A DNA stretch of 47,552 bases, taken from an uncultured Coxiella sp. (GTDB taxonomy: Bacteria > Pseudomonadota > Gammaproteobacteria > Comchoanobacterales > Comchoanobacteraceae). This document shows, piece by piece, positions 44,479 to 47,552 of the stretch. The position numbers were made by a program, and so were the translations under genes. The stretch spans positions 1-47,552 of the forward strand of contig CACBGS010000008.1 of assembly GCA_902538855.1 (NCBI GenBank). The letters run 5' to 3'. The notes under the pieces were generated by a model that made no database searches, was not told the origin of the DNA, and saw only the letters and a program-made list of their open reading frames with translations. Each line of letters begins with the position of its first letter. Within the stretch, counting starts at the first letter, position 1.

Positions 44479-45873
44479 ATGATAAAAGCGCTTATATTTA
44501 TCTTTCTTTCCTGCTTATGGTCTACATCTTATGCACAAGCCAGCCTAAGCGAACTTATAACACCATTAACAAAAAAAGCCAGTGTAAGCATTATTATACA
44601 AGATACTATCTCTGGCCAAGTACTATACAGCAAAAACCCTGAATATTATATGATGCCCGCCAGCACCCAAAAAATACTCACCGCTGTCAGTGCAAAAAAA
44701 CAACTTAATCAGCAGTCACCCTTCGTAACTGATATATGGGTTTATGGGGATATAAAGGATAAAATACTCCATGGTGATGTGGTCATCAAAGGCACTGGGG
44801 ATCCAGCACTAAACAGTGATAAACTAAACACTCTTATTAGCAAGCTAAAGCAACAAGGTATAAATAAAATCAATGGCGATGTCATTTTAATACACAGCCA
44901 TTTTGATGATAGAACACATATACCAGGCACCTACCCAGAAGAACAAGATGACTGTTATTGTGCCCAAGCGTCTTCATTAAGCCTAGATAATAATTGTTAC
45001 TACGTACACCTGCGTCCAAGTGATAACAAAGTCAACATCATCAGTGAACGCAACGAAGCTCTACAGTCCAACATCAATATCTTAGATAATTGTGAAGATG
45101 AGCAAACACCCAGTATTCATCATACCCTTTACGGTGAAGGCATGCGAGTAGATCATTATCCCTACCATACAAAACGTACTCTTGGTGGTTGTTGGGCCAA
45201 AACAAATAAAAAACAACAACGTCTAGCATTAAGTACCACATCACCCGCAAAGTACTTTCAAAAACAAACCAATAAACTCATTAAAAGTAATCATATAACA
45301 GCCCCCTTCCCCAAGCTAAAAAGCCATTATCATCCCAACAAGAACAATATCTGGCATTATCAACTAAACAGCGAGCCTTTAAGTCATTATCTAAATAAAA
45401 TGTTGATTAAGTCATCTAATTTTATAGCCAACCAACTGGCTAAGCGTATGGCTGCACTTGCCTATGGAGAGCCAGCAAGCTGGGAACATAGTGAACAAGT
45501 ATTTTACAAAGCACTAGCAGCCTACCATGTCGATGAAGAAGCTAGCTTTGCCGATGGCTCAGGTGTATCTAGAAATAATAGAATACAAGTACAGCACTTA
45601 GCCAGCGCCTTACAAGACATCTATCACAACCCTAAGCTCAGAAGCCTATTAGACGGCCTTAACTGCATTTCATTAGAGCAAGAGGGTAATCTACCAGTAT
45701 GCTATAAAACCGGCTATATTAGAGGCGTCATTGGCCGAGCAGGCTATATTAACCCAAGGGGCCAACGTCCAAAAACGGTGGTAATATTAATAAATGGCAG
45801 TAAAGCGGTTGATAAACTGTTTGAAGAACAAGAAACCGCCATCTTTGCAGCCATAGCAAATAATCGATATTAA
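44479..45873 (+). CDS. dacB: D-alanyl-D-alanine carboxypeptidase / endopeptidase (PBP4 type)
   Basis: A class C low-molecular-weight penicillin-binding protein that trims or cuts peptidoglycan cross-links in the periplasm. From ATG 44479 it is 464 residues with a signal peptide (MIKALIFIFLSCLWSTSYA). Active-site motifs are S-x-x-K as ASTQKIL (Ser62, Lys65), SxN as KSSNFIANQ, and KTG as YKTGYIRG. An ATG at 44416 extends the frame by 21 polar residues that would spoil the signal peptide, so I reject it. It is divergent from petABC. Confidence 0.93.
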   Translation: MIKALIFIFLSCLWSTSYAQASLSELITPLTKKASVSIIIQDTISGQVLYSKNPEYYMMPASTQKILTAVSAKKQLNQQSPFVTDIWVYGDIKDKILHGDVVIKGTGDPALNSDKLNTLISKLKQQGINKINGDVILIHSHFDDRTHIPGTYPEEQDDCYCAQASSLSLDNNCYYVHLRPSDNKVNIISERNEALQSNINILDNCEDEQTPSIHHTLYGEGMRVDHYPYHTKRTLGGCWAKTNKKQQRLALSTTSPAKYFQKQTNKLIKSNHITAPFPKLKSHYHPNKNNIWHYQLNSEPLSHYLNKMLIKSSNFIANQLAKRMAALAYGEPASWEHSEQVFYKALAAYHVDEEASFADGSGVSRNNRIQVQHLASALQDIYHNPKLRSLLDGLNCISLEQEGNLPVCYKTGYIRGVIGRAGYINPRGQRPKTVVILINGSKAVDKLFEEQETAIFAAIANNRY

Positions 45874-45925
45874 GCAAAAATACTAAAGCAGGCTATACTT
45901 AGTAGGTACTTACTAAAGTAGCTAT

Positions 45926-47260
45926 ATGCAAATACTAATACTTGGCGATACTATTGATGCAATGAGCGTCTGTAAAACACTAGCTGAAGCTAACGATGTT
46001 CGCATTATAGGAGAAGATCCAACGGTAATGGCCAACATCGAAAAATCTATTGACTGTCAGGTAATACACGATAACCCACTTAAACAAGAAGCATGGGAAT
46101 ATGCACAAATACAAGAATGTGATACGGTGATTGCGTTAATGCAACAAGAAGAAAAAAATATTATCGCATGCCAAATCATTAGCCAAAGTTATAAAACCGC
46201 TTTATCAATATGCAATATTGGCTCCAACTACTACCCTATGCGCTCAGCACTATTTAATAACAACAGTACAACACAGCATGTTACCCTATCAGCAGCACAC
46301 CTAACCAGTTTAAAGCTACAACAAATGCTACAACATCAGCACTGTGAAGAAGTTATCACCAGCTCCACAGAGCAATTTTGTGTACTTAGCATCAAACTAA
46401 GTAGCGATGCGGCAATACTAGGTAATAAACTAAACAGTTTAACTGAGCATTTAGATAAACAGGCAACATTAATTGGCGTATACCGTGATAATATTCTACA
46501 AGAAGACAAAGAACTAATATTTAAAGAGAACGATAGTATTATTATTGCGCAAGCACAGCATCTAGATAACAGCATAACCTATAGTATTACCGGCAAGCAC
46601 AATCCTTATCAAGAGGTAATGATAGCTGGTGGCAGTGATATCGCTATTTGTCTACTGGCCAATATTTATACAAAATACGCCATAACACTTATTGAACCAA
46701 GCTTAGCAATAGCTGAAAAGATTGCGACATTATACCCAGACATTACCGTTATTCATGGCAATATAAATGATGACAACCTACTGGTTGAGGAAGGCATTAC
46801 AGAATGTGATGTATTTATAGCACTTAGCCAAGATGATGAGAACAACCTAGCAAGTGCGCTACAAGCAAGTAACCATGGGGTTAATTATGTGCTTACCTTA
46901 GTAAACCAACAAGGACTCATACCCGTCATAGAGCATACACCCATAGATTGCATTATCTCATCACAAAACATACTCACAGACCATATCAACCGACACACAC
47001 AACCTGGCGCTATACAGACTATACAGCACCTAAACCACCAACATGGTATTATAGTCGAGCTTATACTGCCACAACATCTTGATGGCACTAAACTTGATGA
47101 TTGGGAGCTAGAAGGTAAATGTATTTGCTTTGGTCTACTTAGACAGCAGCAGACAATTAGCATTACAGCAAAGCAAAAATACAAGGTAGGCGATCACTTT
47201 CATATTTTTATTGCTGAGCACCGAGACTTAAACAAATTATTTACTATACTAAAGCCCTAG
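45926..47260 (+). CDS. trkA: Trk potassium uptake regulatory protein TrkA
   Basis: A cytoplasmic regulator of the TrkH/TrkG potassium channel, 444 residues with two RCK_N-RCK_C repeats. The second repeat is clearer: VMIAGGSDIAICLL, LIEPSLAIAEKIA and VIHGNINDDNLLVEEGI. The nucleotide-binding glycines are eroded. The first repeat reads ILILGDTIDAM, where GxGxxG is expected, and the second reads GGSDIA for GGGNIG. It may therefore bind NAD(H) weakly or not at all. No trkH neighbour is in the window. The stop shares CTAG with the convergent gene's stop. Confidence 0.88.
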   Translation: MQILILGDTIDAMSVCKTLAEANDVRIIGEDPTVMANIEKSIDCQVIHDNPLKQEAWEYAQIQECDTVIALMQQEEKNIIACQIISQSYKTALSICNIGSNYYPMRSALFNNNSTTQHVTLSAAHLTSLKLQQMLQHQHCEEVITSSTEQFCVLSIKLSSDAAILGNKLNSLTEHLDKQATLIGVYRDNILQEDKELIFKENDSIIIAQAQHLDNSITYSITGKHNPYQEVMIAGGSDIAICLLANIYTKYAITLIEPSLAIAEKIATLYPDITVIHGNINDDNLLVEEGITECDVFIALSQDDENNLASALQASNHGVNYVLTLVNQQGLIPVIEHTPIDCIISSQNILTDHINRHTQPGAIQTIQHLNHQHGIIVELILPQHLDGTKLDDWELEGKCICFGLLRQQQTISITAKQKYKVGDHFHIFIAEHRDLNKLFTILKP

Positions 47261-47552
47261 TAAATCTCTGCTTTCTTATCTTGAAAGAAGCCTTCATCCG
47301 TCCATGCAAAAATACGTTTTGCATGCAAGGTTATGCGCATACCAAATGAATAGGATTTATCTGTTCTATAATCACCAAATGCCGTCACATCAGTATTAGG
47401 ATAAGCCAATGCGGTAATAGAACCACCAGAAGTTAAGCCAGCAAAGCTACGTTGTCTATAGGTAGCAGCAGAGCTGCCGATGGTATAATTCTGCTCTAGA
47501 CCAGATATTATAGCATTATAAGCTGTGTAGAAGCGCAAGTGCAGCGGTATTT
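47257..47552 (-). CDS. C-terminal fragment of a gene entering from the right edge (partial)
   Basis: The reverse frame is open from the right edge to a TAG at 47257, giving the last 97 or so residues of a longer protein. I do not recognise it. Its short alternating polar/hydrophobic stretches (SYSFGMRITLHAKRIF) and a C-terminal aromatic residue (KKAEIY) would suit an outer-membrane beta-barrel or a periplasmic beta protein, but this is weak. An in-frame TTG at 47536-47538 could be mistaken for a start, yet the frame continues upstream without a stop. Confidence 0.6.
   Translation of the reverse strand, partial: IPLHLRFYTAYNAIISGLEQNYTIGSSAATYRQRSFAGLTSGGSITALAYPNTDVTAFGDYRTDKSYSFGMRITLHAKRIFAWTDEGFFQDKKAEIY

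Noticed and set aside
1-47552. tRNA, rRNA, CRISPR arrays, insertion sequences, prophage genes
   Set aside because: Every gap between genes is under about 150 bases, and I found no cloverleaf, no regularly spaced repeats, no transposase or integrase and no terminal inverted repeats.

Overview
This is an AT-rich, densely packed stretch of a gammaproteobacterial chromosome. RsmJ, TrmL, DusA, an mlaFEDC-murA block, kdsD-lptC and the cytochrome oxidase assembly cluster all point to Gammaproteobacteria. Several features point to an obligate or highly host-adapted intracellular bacterium: two tandem ATP/ADP translocases of the rickettsial/chlamydial NTT type, a mevalonate-kinase-like GHMP kinase, a Ulp1-type cysteine protease, and three large or medium genes with no recognisable bacterial family. 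A Legionellales/Coxiellales-like or Comchoanobacterales-like lineage is my inference and cannot be proved from this window. I found no tRNA, rRNA, insertion sequence, prophage or CRISPR, and no gap without a gene longer than about 150 bases.

Layout. 1-2932 (-) is the 5' part of a very large unknown protein that runs off the left edge. 3033-3992 (-) is an M48-like membrane metalloprotease. 4126-5028 (+) is the GHMP kinase. 4999-7538 (-) holds DUF2909-like protein, tatA, tatC and hemA. 7604-12086 (+) is a heme A/cytochrome oxidase assembly operon: surf1, two paralogous small membrane proteins, ctaA, ctaB and rsmJ. birA (-) follows. 12994-15960 (+) is a 988-residue unknown protein. 15968-19438 holds etfA-etfB (-), divergent from the ETF:ubiquinone oxidoreductase gene (+), then gpsA. 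20393-22372 (-) is kdsD-lptC-trmL. Divergent from it is mlaF-E-D-C followed by a murA gene fused in frame to a HAD phosphatase (22446-27077, +). 27074-32764 (-) is nudF, parE and two ATP/ADP translocases. 32852-34448 (+) is tolC plus a small lipoprotein. 34417-35568 (-) is the Ulp1-like protease. 35653-40382 (-) carries alr, murI, hemC, a plsC-like acyltransferase and dusA. 40572-41786 (+) is another unknown protein. 41792-44357 (-) is the bc1 operon petABC. dacB, trkA (+) and a C-terminal fragment of a gene entering from the right edge (-) complete the window.

How the genes fit together. The cell respires: ETF/ETF-QO and the bc1 complex feed and use quinol, and the heme synthesis (hemA, hemC) and heme A genes serve an aa3-type oxidase encoded elsewhere. 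It also carries ATP/ADP exchangers. It keeps a full envelope programme: peptidoglycan (murA, murI, alr, dacB), LPS (kdsD, lptC), lipid asymmetry (mla), phospholipid (gpsA, plsC-like) and Tat export. The unknown proteins are interspersed singly between housekeeping operons rather than grouped in an island, as effector genes often are in Legionella-like bacteria. All eight convergent gene pairs either overlap at their 3' ends or are separated by at most 7 bases, and I see no hairpin-plus-U terminators there.
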